Assembly: GCA_963663525.2 (NCBI GenBank)
Contig: CAXXHC010000001.1
Span: 1,364,001-1,428,000, forward strand
DNA length: 64,000 nt
Reading direction: 5' to 3'
Source: G963663525 sp963663525
GTDB lineage: Bacteria > Myxococcota_A > SURF-8 > G963663525
Shown: in pieces, positions 30,657-42,300 of the stretch
Numbering within the stretch: the stretch's first letter is position 1
Layout of the letters: each line of letters begins with the position of its first letter
Position numbers and translations under genes: made by a program
Notes under the pieces: generated by a model
Told to the model about the DNA's origin: nothing
The model's input: the letters and a program-made list of their open reading frames with translations, nothing else
Database searches by the model: none

Positions 30657-31575
30657 GTGGCGACCCTTCCATCTGGCGATGATTCCTGGTGTGCCGCCTA
30701 CGCTCGATGCGGTAAACGAAGCCACCGGGACAGTATCCGGGGTCCTCGATACCCTGTCAGGCTTGCTCGATACGCTCGCCGAACTCGCCTCTTTCATGGC
30801 GGATTCCATGCATGCCACCATGCACGCGTTGATTGCAATCCTTCAGGAACTTATTAACCAGTTATATAACCCATTGCAGACCGGCCTCTACTTCTACCTG
30901 GACAAGGGACCGTTGTTTACCAGTGGAGATCCCGATGGCCTGCAGGGTTTTCTTTCCCGTTGGAAAAATAGTTTCGAGGATTTCGGCGATATCCACCGTC
31001 CGCAGTTTGCCGAACATGCAGAAATTTCAGCCATGTTTTTCGTGGTCGGTGCCAACGATCTCCCGGATTTCTATCGTTTGTTGCGTTTGCTTGGCATGCT
31101 TTTCGGCATTCCGGCGCTCGATTGGGAGGAAGACGAATACGGGTTTGATATTCCCACCCGCATCGAAAACGGCATGAGTACACCGCCGGATTGGGAATCC
31201 CTGCGCTTGGGCAAAGTCTGTCCGCCTTTCGCCAGACTGGCCGAGATTCTAACGCAAACCGTAGGCATGCTGAGCGTCACCGACGACTACGCAAACATAC
31301 TGGACTCGCTGGCTGAAATCATTTCCGAAAAGGCAGCATTGCTGGCTGCGATCGCCGATGAAATTCAATCCATCGTGGATGCCATTACAGCGTTGATCGA
31401 ATCGTCGGGATTGTACGTATTGCAGATCGATGGCAACGGGATCGACGATTTGAAGGCAAAAGCGGAAACCGCCACGGATGGTCCACCCTGGAATCTCGAA
31501 TCCTGGGTGGCGGGAACTTGTTTACTTGGAGCTACGGCGGATTTCGGACCCGTGGTGGAACTGTTGGGGGGATAG
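30649..31575 (+). CDS. Hypothetical baseplate-region protein
   Basis: A 308-residue protein. N-terminal amphipathic helices with many Leu (about residues 30-75), a middle region with a hydrophobic RLLGMLFGIPAL stretch, and a helical SEKAALLAAIADEIQSIVDA segment near 250. AAGGAG precedes the ATG. It lies between spike and gp25 genes where accessory baseplate proteins sit. I recognise no family. Confidence 0.5.
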   Translation: MPEWRPFHLAMIPGVPPTLDAVNEATGTVSGVLDTLSGLLDTLAELASFMADSMHATMHALIAILQELINQLYNPLQTGLYFYLDKGPLFTSGDPDGLQGFLSRWKNSFEDFGDIHRPQFAEHAEISAMFFVVGANDLPDFYRLLRLLGMLFGIPALDWEEDEYGFDIPTRIENGMSTPPDWESLRLGKVCPPFARLAEILTQTVGMLSVTDDYANILDSLAEIISEKAALLAAIADEIQSIVDAITALIESSGLYVLQIDGNGIDDLKAKAETATDGPPWNLESWVAGTCLLGATADFGPVVELLGG

Positions 31576-31576
31576 C

Positions 31577-32005
31577 ATGGCACGTTACGAAAATCTCGGC
31601 ATCGATTTGCTATTGGATGACGACGGCGATCTTCAAATCAGCGCGACCGGCGATCTGGCCATCACGCCCGATGGGCGGACCACACTTTTACAGGATGTCC
31701 GGCATCTGCTGGATACGCTACCAGGCGATCTTTTTGGGCATCCGGACTACGGCGCGGGGGTACCGAGACTGTTCGGGGAGGAAGATCGTCCTGATTTCGA
31801 GCAACTGGTGACTCGCGCCATTGAGGATGCGTTGACCTACGATTTGTCCGTCGGTCCGCGCATTGAACCGGATTCCATACAGGTGACAGCGAAGCCTAGC
31901 GGACGGGAAGCCAGTTTCAACGTGTCCTTTGTACCGATCGAGGAAGGTTTTACGAATCGACTCGTTTTCGTCTGGAATGCGAACAAAACTTCGGGAGATT
32001 TCTAA
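31577..32005 (+). CDS. Baseplate wedge protein gp25 (GPW family)
   Basis: A 142-residue protein matching GPW/gp25: LLQDVRHLLDTLPGDLFGHP, DYGAGVPRLFGE and the conserved helix QLVTRAIEDALTYD followed by the ERI-type strand. It forms the inner wedge and nucleates the sheath. The ATG at 31,577 is the true start; the frame open from 31,478 runs inside the previous gene. The stop overlaps the next ATG. Confidence 0.88.
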   Translation: MARYENLGIDLLLDDDGDLQISATGDLAITPDGRTTLLQDVRHLLDTLPGDLFGHPDYGAGVPRLFGEEDRPDFEQLVTRAIEDALTYDLSVGPRIEPDSIQVTAKPSGREASFNVSFVPIEEGFTNRLVFVWNANKTSGDF

Positions 32006-33141
32006 TGGCCCCGCAGATTAAAACCTATACAGAACTCGTTTCCTCCATGCTGACTGCCATCGGCGAGCGCACAGGATTGACAAATTTCAATATCGGTTCC
32101 GTGATTCGTACCATCACTGAAGTCATAGCCGAAGTCCTTGGCGAACTCTACGCCTTCGGTGCCGAAATGCTGAAACAAGGCTTTCTCGATACGGCGACCG
32201 GGGTCTGGTTGGATCGAAAAGCTCAAGAATACGGATTGGAACGTAAACCGGCTATTAAAACGGAAGGACATGTTCTTTACGCACGCCCACAAGCGAAAAA
32301 TACGAATATCCCGATTCCGACCGGCTCTATTGTTACGACACCCAAGGATCAGTCCGGCAAAGAATATCGTTTCTTCACGACAGAAGATGCAATCCTCGAA
32401 AGTGGTCAGATTTCCGTCCAGGTACCGGTCATTGCGGAAAGCGCGGGTTCCAGTTTCAACGTCGGACCTGCTTCCATCACCAAAATGAAAACGTACATCA
32501 ATGGGATTTCCTCGGTAACCAACGATACGGATTGGATTGCGATTGTCGGTGTAGACGAGGAATCCGATGCGGAACTCAGACAACGATGTTTTCTCGCCTG
32601 GGAAGAATTGTCCCAAGGCGGCACAGCGGCAGCGTATATATCTTGGGCCTTATCGGTCCCCGGCGTCAAATCCGCTTTTGTGGACGATACATTGCCGCGT
32701 GGCGAAGGCACCGTCGATTTGTACATTATGGGAGAAACTGGATCTCCCGATGCTGCGTTGATCGATGCAGTGCAACTTGTCGTCAATGCGAATCGCCCCA
32801 TCACTGCGGATGCTTTGGTACGTGCTCCCGTCATGGTCTCGGTACCCATTTCCTTCAGCATTACACCACGTTCCGGTTTCGATACGACAACTCTCGATCA
32901 GGAAATCCGCCGCCGATTGTCCGTTTTCTTTGGCGATATCGAAGATCCAACGTTGGAAATTCCGCCATTGGGTGTGGGTAAAGACATCATTGTTTCGCAA
33001 CTGATCGGTCTCGTGATGGCGATCCCCGGTGTGTACTCCGTCGATATCGAGCAACCGACCGGCGACGTGGCCATCGCTCCGAATGAGTTTCCCGAATTGG
33101 GTTCCGTAATGATTACCATGGAGGTGGCCAGCGATGAGTAG
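32005..33141 (+). CDS. Baseplate protein J (wedge)
   Basis: A 378-residue baseplate J/gp47-like protein: NFNIGSVIRTITEVIAEVLG and FLDTATGVWLDRKAQEYGLE at the N-terminus, then ASITKMKTYINGISSVTN and SDAELRQRCFLAWEELSQGG in the middle, all family hallmarks. It forms the outer wedge with gpI. One-base overlap with the gp25 stop. Confidence 0.92.
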   Translation: MAPQIKTYTELVSSMLTAIGERTGLTNFNIGSVIRTITEVIAEVLGELYAFGAEMLKQGFLDTATGVWLDRKAQEYGLERKPAIKTEGHVLYARPQAKNTNIPIPTGSIVTTPKDQSGKEYRFFTTEDAILESGQISVQVPVIAESAGSSFNVGPASITKMKTYINGISSVTNDTDWIAIVGVDEESDAELRQRCFLAWEELSQGGTAAAYISWALSVPGVKSAFVDDTLPRGEGTVDLYIMGETGSPDAALIDAVQLVVNANRPITADALVRAPVMVSVPISFSITPRSGFDTTTLDQEIRRRLSVFFGDIEDPTLEIPPLGVGKDIIVSQLIGLVMAIPGVYSVDIEQPTGDVAIAPNEFPELGSVMITMEVASDE

Positions 33142-33715
33142 ACCTGTCGATACCATTGCGAAATTGGGTGATTATCTCTGGTGGTTGTTGCCAACTTTCC
33201 TCAAAAAGAAGGATCGAAACGAATCTTTAGTGGCTCGTTTTACAGACATCTGGGGAGAGCAGTTGGACGACGCTCGAGATACTCTCCTTTCCATCATCCC
33301 AGAATTACTGGTCGCCACTGCCTCGGGGGACTACCTGGACCTGCTAGCACGCCAACGCCAAGTCTTTCGAGGAGAAAACGAAGATGACGAATCCCTACGA
33401 ACCCGCGTGCTGGCAGCCTATACCATCAAGCAGAAAGGCGGCACGATACCGGGACTGATCGAAGGGGTATCGCAACTCGGATACACTGTTGAAGTGCTGG
33501 AATCCTACAAAGGAACTGAAACCTGGTCGCGATTTCTCGTCAAAATTCTCGCGTGGGACGGCATCGTCACCCCGCAAAAAGCCTTTTACCAAACGTTACG
33601 AACACTCAAACCCGCTCATACCTTGCCATTGATCGATTCGGAGCTGACCCCTCGGCAATGGAACGAGGAACCCCATCGAAATCAGGGTACCTGGAACGAT
33701 TGGAATCCATCGTAA
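33134..33715 (+). CDS. Baseplate/tail protein I
   Basis: A 193-residue protein in the P2 gpI/DUF2313 slot after J. It has YLDLLARQRQVFRGENEDDE, a core motif of the family, and RTLKPAHTLPLI near the end. It links wedge and fibre. Start overlaps the J gene. Confidence 0.78.
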   Translation: MSRPVDTIAKLGDYLWWLLPTFLKKKDRNESLVARFTDIWGEQLDDARDTLLSIIPELLVATASGDYLDLLARQRQVFRGENEDDESLRTRVLAAYTIKQKGGTIPGLIEGVSQLGYTVEVLESYKGTETWSRFLVKILAWDGIVTPQKAFYQTLRTLKPAHTLPLIDSELTPRQWNEEPHRNQGTWNDWNPS

Positions 33716-33742
33716 AAAACTGAAAAAAGAAAGAAAAAATCA

Positions 33743-35362
33743 ATGACTCAAATCCGCGATATCGACTACCGTGCTCCCTTGGATCCCAGGGGAGAGAACC
33801 GTAAATGGATCGGCATTGTGCCTGCTGGAGTGTATACCGGATTTCGCGTGCATTCCGATGGAACCATCGATCCCGGAGTGCTCTTGACAGAAGAAGGCAT
33901 CCGCATTGAGGAAACGGATGTGATATCCGTCGAAGTCCCTCCAGGGCATTCAACTTTGAATCGTTACGATCTGATCGTCTGCCGCCACGAATACCTGGAA
34001 ACCTATCCCAACCTTGAAGCCCATTACGAAGTCATTGAGGGAACTCCCTCGGACGATCTCAATCCCCCGATTCCGAATCTTCCCGAGCATGCCGTTTTGC
34101 TGGCCTATGGACGGATGCAGCCCGGTGAAACTACCTGGTCCCACGTGTACAACGCCAGTGCACCGGTCATCATGCGAAATCTGACACTGGAGACCGATGG
34201 TTACCACGTGATTCACGGCGATCAATCGGCAATTCTGGCACGTCATTTCAAAGAAACCGATGAATTTCATGTGTTTATGGTGGCAAGTGGAACTGTGGAT
34301 GATGGGTATCTGGTAGACATGACCGCGCCATCGCTGACATTGACCCCAAATGGTATTTTGCAACTTAGTTCTCATTTGAATGATACAATTTCAGCGCATG
34401 CCGCTTCGAGTATTTCCGTTGAAGATTCCGAAGAGCGGTTTACGGCAGAAAATGTAGAAGCCGCGTTAGCGGAATTGGCTGGTGCAAGTAGAAGTACCGA
34501 AAATATCAAAGGAAATGCCGATACGATCGCTCAGGAAATCATCGATCGCAGTCAGGCAATCTCGACCCTTCAGAATCAGTTGAATGCCCATGAAACCGAG
34601 TCGTCTGCTGCTCATGCCGCCTCAGCAATTTCAACACAAGCCATCTCTGGTACTCCGTTTTCGCTGTCGGCCAGCGAAGTTCAGGCAGCCTTGGCCGCGC
34701 TTGTAAGCAATCTCAACGATCGAGCCATGAAATCAGGAGATACTTTTTCCGGAGAAGTCACATTCCAAAATGCTGTCACCTTGGATGCCGATGATGCAGA
34801 CGATGTAGCCTTCGACGATTACGTGTCATTTTACCGGATGGTGCCTCCCTGTGCCGCAACTTACCTCCAGGGAACATGGTCGGACGACGATTGGGAGATG
34901 GGCAACAATGGCGGTGGTTTTATGCGCACGAATGCCAGTTTCAATCGATTGGTCCTGCCCATCCCCACGATTCCGGGTGCACAGATTACCTCTGTGGCTG
35001 CAGCCATGCAAAACACGGATTCATATGCACACAAAGTCGACATTCGACTGTATCGTACTGAAATGACAGCAGATATGACCGAAGTGCAAGATGAAATCGG
35101 CGTTGGCTACGGCAATGACAAAACCGTCGATCAGTCGGGTGTTTTTACTCTCGCTGCCGATCAAGTTCATCAAATGGTGACGGCATTAGCAACAGACGAT
35201 CCGGACAATGATTCGGCTCCCCAAAACATGACCGTTGACGACGTCTGGCGAGTCATCGTGTATTCGCAAGGTGAAAGTGGGCTCAGTGAGCAATGGGGGG
35301 ACGGCCATTTGATCTTCAAGGGATTGCGCGTGACGTATCGAAGGAAGAAATTGCTGGTTTGA
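33743..35362 (+). CDS. Tail fibre protein
   Basis: A 539-residue protein. Residues about 1-190 are the baseplate-attachment part (PLDPRGENRKWIGIVPAGVY). About 215-330 carry two copies of a fibre repeat: SAHAASSISVEDSEERF...VEAALAELAG and AAHAASAISTQAISGTPF...VQAALAAL. The remaining about 200 residues are a beta-rich C-terminal domain (SFYRMVPPCAATYLQGTW) that would bind the host. The ribosome-binding site is weak (GAAAG in an A-rich stretch). It is the last rightward phage gene; no tail fibre assembly protein follows. Confidence 0.82.
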   Translation: MTQIRDIDYRAPLDPRGENRKWIGIVPAGVYTGFRVHSDGTIDPGVLLTEEGIRIEETDVISVEVPPGHSTLNRYDLIVCRHEYLETYPNLEAHYEVIEGTPSDDLNPPIPNLPEHAVLLAYGRMQPGETTWSHVYNASAPVIMRNLTLETDGYHVIHGDQSAILARHFKETDEFHVFMVASGTVDDGYLVDMTAPSLTLTPNGILQLSSHLNDTISAHAASSISVEDSEERFTAENVEAALAELAGASRSTENIKGNADTIAQEIIDRSQAISTLQNQLNAHETESSAAHAASAISTQAISGTPFSLSASEVQAALAALVSNLNDRAMKSGDTFSGEVTFQNAVTLDADDADDVAFDDYVSFYRMVPPCAATYLQGTWSDDDWEMGNNGGGFMRTNASFNRLVLPIPTIPGAQITSVAAAMQNTDSYAHKVDIRLYRTEMTADMTEVQDEIGVGYGNDKTVDQSGVFTLAADQVHQMVTALATDDPDNDSAPQNMTVDDVWRVIVYSQGESGLSEQWGDGHLIFKGLRVTYRRKKLLV

Positions 35363-35428
35363 ATGGGGGGGGTGAGCATTTAGGTTTGTGTGTGGAATAC
35401 AAGCGGCTGAGGGTGATCGTGTAAGGCT

Positions 35429-36049
35429 TTAATTAGAATGGGGGGTCGCGTTGACAATTTTGCCACCGCTGGTGATCAATTCCAAGATCTGTTCGCTATT
35501 CAAGACAGGACCGAGGTAGTACGTTCCAACGGTCAATCGTGCAATTTGGTTCCAGTTCTCCTGGACGATTTCTTTTGTGATCTCCACCGCTCGTTGAAAT
35601 AGGATGGATTGCTTTTCATCGAAAGAGACATCCTTCAGATACGCTTTCGCATCGTCGATATCGGACTTCCATGCGGATCGCTTGAATGTTTTTCGAAACA
35701 TCACGCCTTCCGTCGCCATTCCGGCAAGACAGACAATCGCTAGGGAGAAGTTGGTTCCATCGGGAGTTTTTTGCAGTCTCGCCTGGGGAATTTCGAAACT
35801 CACGCTCTTGAATCCACGTTCGATGGCAATGCTTTCCCGAACATTCATTTCCCGGACAGGAAAACCCAAATGCCAGGCCGCAACACAATGACCCGCTTCG
35901 TGCAGGGTTTCGCGAAGCATTTCCTTGTCGTGTTGCGCCAACTGTCGCAACACCTCTGGATAATCCCAACCCAACATCCAGAAGTCGTCCTCTAAATCTA
36001 TGAATTTAGTGGATAGATTGAGCGTATTCATGACTTGCAAATCTCGCAT
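35429..36049 (-). CDS. HEAGH metalloprotease-like protein (FtsH M41-like)
   Basis: A 206-residue protein with HEAGH at residues 50-54 (ETLHEAGHCVAAWHLG), VCLAGMATEG at about 115 and SDIDDAKAYL at about 142, in the same order as HEAGH, LAGRAAE and SDL in the M41 protease domain of FtsH. The AAA domain and membrane anchors are absent, so it is a stand-alone M41-like protein. It is antisense to the tail fibre and convergent with it, as expected for a late-added moron or the first host gene. Ribosome-binding site weak. Substrate unknown. Confidence 0.7.
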   Translation of the reverse strand: MRDLQVMNTLNLSTKFIDLEDDFWMLGWDYPEVLRQLAQHDKEMLRETLHEAGHCVAAWHLGFPVREMNVRESIAIERGFKSVSFEIPQARLQKTPDGTNFSLAIVCLAGMATEGVMFRKTFKRSAWKSDIDDAKAYLKDVSFDEKQSILFQRAVEITKEIVQENWNQIARLTVGTYYLGPVLNSEQILELITSGGKIVNATPHSN

Positions 36050-36390
36050 TCAATTCTCATCATCATGCAGAAACTATCAGATCTAAGGAGGTTTTGAAAG
36101 GGAAAGAGCAATTTCGATGGGATGAGCCATTTGAGGAACCACTGGGGCAGGTTGGTCATGGTCATGGGTAAAACATGGGCGAACGCCACGGAAGAACTCA
36201 CGAAAACATCTTGATATCAGGTATTTACATGGATACTGGAGGTAGCATCCTTAAGCCTTTTCACGATTTTAAGCGCAAATGCAAAATTCGTTCTTAGCCT
36301 GTTGTACAAACAATTCTTTTATGCTACCTTTCTTCTATTATGTATACAGAAATGCAACAAGTTTAACTTTTCGCAAGCAGGATTTTTCCG
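36050..36390. other. AT-rich intergenic region before the giant gene
   Basis: 341 bp between the divergent metalloprotease-like gene and the giant gene. It should hold promoters for both. A TATTAT at 36,336-36,341 could be a -10 box for the giant gene but has only a poor -35 partner (ATTCTT). The base composition falls markedly compared with the phage. No RNA gene or repeat seen. Confidence 0.45.
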
Positions 36391-39300
36391 ATGAAAAACA
36401 CCGTATTCTTACTAATTTACATACTATCTGTAATCGTTTTAGGTGGTTGCGAATCCGATTCAGGGGCTACTTCAAATACAAGCGATGAAGATCACGAAAC
36501 TTCTCCTTCTGTCAATGGTGACGACGATTTAGAACAATTGGGCGAACTGGATAGCAACGATATTGATTCCGTAAATTGCCCCGAATTAACAATTAGTACC
36601 GATAAAGTAGATTTTGGGTTCGTAGTACTCGGGAATAGTGCTTGCAAAGACATTACTGTTTCTAACCAAGGAAGCACTACACATTCTATTACCAACATCA
36701 ATATATCCTCAGGTGATATATCAGAATTTGCCTTATTGGATGGACCATGTGGTGAGGGACAAGAAATTGTTGGATCAATGTCCGACATGAAGCAACTACC
36801 GGAAAAACAGTCTTTTACTTTTGGTGTTCGATATGTACCTGCTGATCCAGGAAAAGACAAAGTAAAACTGGCCATTACAACCAATGAATCTTGCGAAAAC
36901 TATCATGAAATTATTTTAGAAAGCCGTTGCAAAGGCGATTGCAACTTGATCGCTGAACCTGCCATTGCAGATTTTGGAACGTTGGCATCCGACTTTGAAC
37001 CAGAGCCAATAAAAGTTTCAATCAAAAATGATTGTCCTGATTCTGATGACAATATTACTTTTGAAATTGCTGCTCGCGAGCAAGATGGAAATTCAAGATT
37101 CTCCTTCTACGAATGTACCGATTCCGCTGGTGAGTCGATTGATTTTGTAGGAACCTATCTGGCGGCAGGAAAGTATATTAATTGTAACATAGGTTTTACT
37201 GGTTCCCTTCATTCAGGCGACTACAGTGCCACGTATACCATTCGAACCAAAGGAGACGAATGCATCGGAGCAAGCTCAATAGTAGTATCGGCTCATGCTG
37301 TGGTTGAGGCACCTGAAATCGCATTTATGCCAGCGAATCAAGTACTTGGTTTTTGCTACTCTGCAGTGGGAACTGCTCCTCCATTGACCAAATCAATTAA
37401 ATTGAAAAACATTGGATCGGTTCCCGTGACTCTTCTGTCATCATCCATTGACCCACCCGAATCCCCATTCTACTTTCCTTCTGGCGCACCCGCAGAAACG
37501 ATTCTCGAACCCAATCAAGAGTTGACGATGGCGGTGGTTTTTGAACCCCAGTATGAATCCGCTTTTGCCGATAACGTATTGTTCCAGATGGATTTCAGGA
37601 CCGCCCCATTCGCTGTGACTTTGCTTGGAAAAAGCGTAGAAACTTGCCCCGATGGTTTTCGGGAAGAAGGTTGCGATTGTATTCCAGAGCTTTGCTACCC
37701 GGAAGGACGGTTGATTTGCGACACTAGCGATCCAGAATCCAGAGCGAGATTGTCATGTAATGGAACTACCGGTGTCTACAATGTGCCTGCTGATTCATGT
37801 CCACTAGGACAGGTTTGTGTAGACGGTCCAGAACCCTTTGGTTCGGCGGTTTGCAGGAGTTGCGACTTCGAAGGTCAGATAGAATGTTTTGGTAATCAAC
37901 CTAGAATCTGCCGGAATTTTGAGTTCGTGGATTTACCCGCCTGTAACGACGCCATTACCTGCACTCAGGATATCTGCGATCCGACTAGTACCTCGGGATG
38001 TTCCTATCTTCCCAGAAACGAGCTGTGCAACGACACCAACGACTGTACCATCGATACTTGTGACCCCGATTCCACTACGATTGATAGGTGTATTCACGAA
38101 CAAAGAGAAAACGGTTCCTCTTGCAATGATGACTTATTCTGCACAGTAGATACAACATGCAATGACGGAAGATGTCTCGGCATCACTAGAGACTGCAACA
38201 CTGATCCAGAATACAGTGGATGTTACTCCAGAGTGTGCAACGAAGTGTATCGTCAATGCAACGAAACAGACATTGCTCTACCCGATGGTACCCCATGTGA
38301 CGATGGCGAACCGAATACGGAGGAAACCCTTTGTCAGTCGGGTATTTGTCAGGAATGGATCGAGTGCGAACCCAACGATGGTATCTGTTGCATTAATGGT
38401 CAGATTTCAAATATCGGTCAAGCCTGCACCGGTGATGGAAATGATTGTACCGTTGATAACTGCAATGATATTGGCGTATGCACGCATGTGGCTGGCAACG
38501 AAGGCGAAGTCTGCGAGGACGACGGCAACGCCTGCAATGGGGTGAGTACGTGCGTCAGTGGTTCCTGCGACCAGACAACAGAGCCTGTGACCTGCACGGC
38601 TTTGGACGAATGCCATGTGGCTGGAACCTGCAATACGGAGACGGGTATTTGCGACAACCCGGTCGGCAACGAAGGCGAAGTCTGCGAGGACGATAACGAC
38701 GCCTGCAATGGTATCTCGACTTGCGTGAGCGGAAGTTGTACTCAGACGACGGAATCCGTAACCTGCATGGCTCTCGATGAATGCCACGTGGCGGGAGAAT
38801 GCAACCCGGCGGATGGAACATGCTCGAATCCTGTAGGCAACGAAGGCGAAGTCTGCGAGGACGATAACGACGCCTGCAATGGTATCTCGACTTGCGTGAG
38901 CGGAAGTTGTACTCAGACGACGGAATCCGTAACCTGCACGGCTTTGGACGAATGCCATGTGGCGGGAGAATGCAACCCGGCGGATGGAACATGCTCGAAT
39001 CCTGTAGGCAACGAAGGCGAAGTCTGCGAGGACGACGGCAACGCCTGCAATGGGGTGAGTACGTGCGTCAGTGGTTCCTGCGACCAGACAACAGAGCCTG
39101 TGACCTGCACGGCTTTGGACGAATGCCATGTGGCTGGAACCTGCAATACGGAGACGGGTATTTGCGACAACCCGGTCGGTAACGAAGGCGAAGTCTGCGA
39201 GGACGACGGCAACGCCTGCAATGGGGTGAGTACGTGCGTCAGTGGTTCCTGCGACCAGACAACAGAGCCTGTGACCTGCACGGCTTTGGACGAATGCCAT

Positions 39301-42300
39301 GTGGCTGGAACCTGCAATACGGAGACGGGTATTTGCGACAACCCGGTCGGTAACGAAGGCGAAGTCTGCGAGGACGACGGCAATGCCTGCAATGGTATCT
39401 CGACTTGCGTGAGCGGAAGTTGTACTCAGACGACGGAATCCGTAACCTGCACAGCTTTGGACGAATGCCATGTGGCGGGAGAATGCAACCCGGCGGATGG
39501 AACATGCTCGAATCCTGTAGGCAACGAAGGCGAAGTCTGCGAGGACGACGGCAATGCCTGCAATGGGGTGAGTACGTGCGTCAGTGGTTCCTGCGACCAG
39601 ACGACAGAGCCTGTGACCTGCACGGCTTTGGACGAATGCCATGTGGCGGGAGAATGCAACCCGGCGGATGGAACATGCTCGAATCCTGTAGGCAACGAAG
39701 GCGAAGTCTGCGAGGACGATAACGACGCCTGCAATGGTATCTCGACTTGCGTGAGCGGAAGTTGTACTCAGACGACGGAATCCGTAACCTGCACGGCTTT
39801 GGACGAATGCCATGTGGCGGGAGAATGCAACCCGGCGGATGGAACATGCTCGAATCCTGTAGGCAACGAAGGCGAAGTCTGCGAGGACGATAACGACGCC
39901 TGCAATGGTATCTCGACTTGCGTGAGCGGAAGTTGTACTCAGACGACGGAATCCGTAACCTGCACGGCTTTGGACGAATGCCATGTGGCGGGAGAATGCA
40001 ACCCGGCGGATGGAACATGCTCGAATCCTGTAGGTAACGAAGGCGAAGTCTGCGAGGACGACGGCAATGCCTGCAATGGGGTGAGTACGTGCGTCAGTGG
40101 TTCCTGCGACCAGACGACAGAGCCTGTGACCTGCACGGCTTTGGACGAATGCCATGTGGCTGGAACCTGCAATACGGAGACGGGTATTTGCGACAACCCT
40201 GTAGGCAACGAAGGCGAAGTCTGCGAGGACGATAACGACGCCTGCAATGGTATCTCGACTTGCGTGAGCGGAAGTTGTACTCAGACGACGGAATCCGTAA
40301 CCTGCACGGCTTTGGACGAATGCCATGTGGCGGGAGAATGCAACCCGGCGGATGGAACATGCTCGAATCCTGTAGGCAACGAAGGCGAAGTCTGCGAGGA
40401 CGACGGCAATGCCTGCAATGGGGTGAGTACGTGCGTCAGTGGTTCCTGCGACCAGACGACAGAGCCTGTGACCTGCACGGCTTTGGACGAATGCCATGTG
40501 GCGGGAGAATGCAACCCGGCGGATGGAACATGCTCGAATCCTGTAGGCAACGAAGGCGAAGTCTGCGAGGACGATAACGACGCCTGCAATGGTATCTCGA
40601 CTTGCGTGAGCGGAAGTTGTACTCAGACGACGGAATCCGTAACCTGCACGGCTTTGGACGAATGCCATGTGGCGGGAGAATGCAACCCGGCGGATGGAAC
40701 ATGCTCGAATCCTGTAGGCAACGAAGGCGAAGTCTGCGAGGACGATAACGACGCCTGCAATGGTATCTCGACTTGCGTGAGCGGAAGTTGTACTCAGACG
40801 ACGGAATCCGTAACCTGCACGGCTTTGGACGAATGCCATGTGGCGGGAGAATGCAACCCGGCGGATGGAACATGCTCGAATCCTGTAGGCAACGAAGGCG
40901 AAGTCTGCGAGGACGACGGCAACGCCTGCAATGGGGTGAGTACGTGCGTCAGTGGTTCCTGCGACCAGACAACAGAGCCTGTGACCTGCACGGCTTTGGA
41001 CGAATGCCATGTGGCGGGAGAATGCAACCCGGCGGATGGAACATGCTCGAATCCTGTAGGCAACGAAGGCGAAGTCTGCGAGGACGACGGCAACGCCTGC
41101 AATGGGGTGAGTACGTGCGTCAGTGGTTCCTGCGACCAGACAACAGAGCCTGTGACCTGCACGGCTTTGGACGAATGCCATGTGGCTGGAACCTGCAATA
41201 CGGAGACGGGTATTTGCGACAACCCGGTCGGTAACGAAGGCGAAGTCTGCGAGGACGACGGCAATGCCTGCAATGGGGTGAGTACGTGCGTCAGTGGTTC
41301 CTGCGACCAGACGACAGAGCCTGTGACCTGCACGGCTTTGGACGAATGCCATGTGGCTGGAACCTGCAATACGGAGACGGGTATTTGCGACAACCCTGTA
41401 GGCAACGAAGGCGAAGTCTGCGAGGACGATAACGACGCCTGCAATGGTATCTCGACTTGCGTGAGCGGAAGTTGTACTCAGACGACGGAATCCGTAACCT
41501 GCACGGCTTTGGACGAATGCCATGTGGCGGGAGAATGCAACCCGGCGGATGGAACATGCTCGAATCCTGTAGGCAACGAAGGCGAAGTCTGCGAGGACGA
41601 CGGCAACGCCTGCAATGGGGTGAGTACGTGCGTCAGTGGTTCCTGCGACCAGACAACAGAGCCTGTGACCTGCACGGCTTTGGACGAATGCCATGTGGCG
41701 GGAGAATGCAACCCGGCGGATGGAACATGCTCGAATCCTGTAGGCAACGAAGGCGAAGTCTGCGAGGACGACGGCAACGCCTGCAATGGGGTGAGTACGT
41801 GCGTCAGTGGTTCCTGCGACCAGACAACAGAGCCTGTGACCTGCACGGCTTTGGACGAATGCCATGTGGCTGGAACCTGCAATACGGAGACGGGTATTTG
41901 CGACAACCCGGTCGGTAACGAAGGCGAAGTCTGCGAGGACGACGGCAATGCCTGCAATGGGGTGAGTACGTGCGTCAGTGGTTCCTGCGACCAGACGACA
42001 GAGCCTGTGACCTGCACGGCTTTGGACGAATGCCATGTGGCTGGAACCTGCAATACGGAGACGGGTATTTGCGACAACCCTGTAGGCAACGAAGGCGAAG
42101 TCTGCGAGGACGATAACGACGCCTGCAATGGTATCTCGACTTGCGTGAGCGGAAGCTGTACCCAGACGACGGAATCCGTAACCTGCACGGCTCTCGATGA
42201 ATGCCATGTGGCGGGAGAATGCAACCCGGCGGATGGAACATGCTCGAATCCTGTAGGCAACGAAGGCGAAGTCTGCGAGGACGATAACGACGCCTGCAAT

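Larger units (their letters stand above)
1..35362. mobile_element. Contractile-tailed prophage, late-gene region plus accessory block
   Basis: Continuous set of virion genes in canonical order: TerS-like, TerL, portal, MuF, protease/scaffold, decoration, capsid, connectors, sheath, tube, lysis, chaperones, tape measure, hub, spike, gp25, J, I, fibre. Most genes overlap by ATGA or TGATG or sit within 30 bp, so they are probably read as a few long late transcripts. The left end lies outside the window. The right end is inferred from the end of the tail fibre and the AT-richer, unrelated sequence that follows; the minus-strand metalloprotease gene at 35,429 may also belong to it. Sheath plus gp25/J/I/hub/spike identify a myovirus-type tail. 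The 1,499-8,045 block sits between the TerS-like gene and TerL and looks like inserted cargo. No replication, repressor or portable packaging-end sequence was recognised. Confidence 0.9.

Noticed and set aside
33743..35362. Diversity-generating retroelement acting on the tail fibre
   Set aside because: No reverse transcriptase and no template copy of the fibre's 3' end is visible in the window.
38407..42207. 1,266-codon open frame on the minus strand of the repeat array, and many similar antisense and third-frame frames to about 50,450
   Set aside because: The unit length 171 is a multiple of three, so any frame that is open in one unit stays open in all. These frames have no ribosome-binding site or start of their own, while the plus frame has a lipobox, Cys spacing and continues into known domains on both sides.
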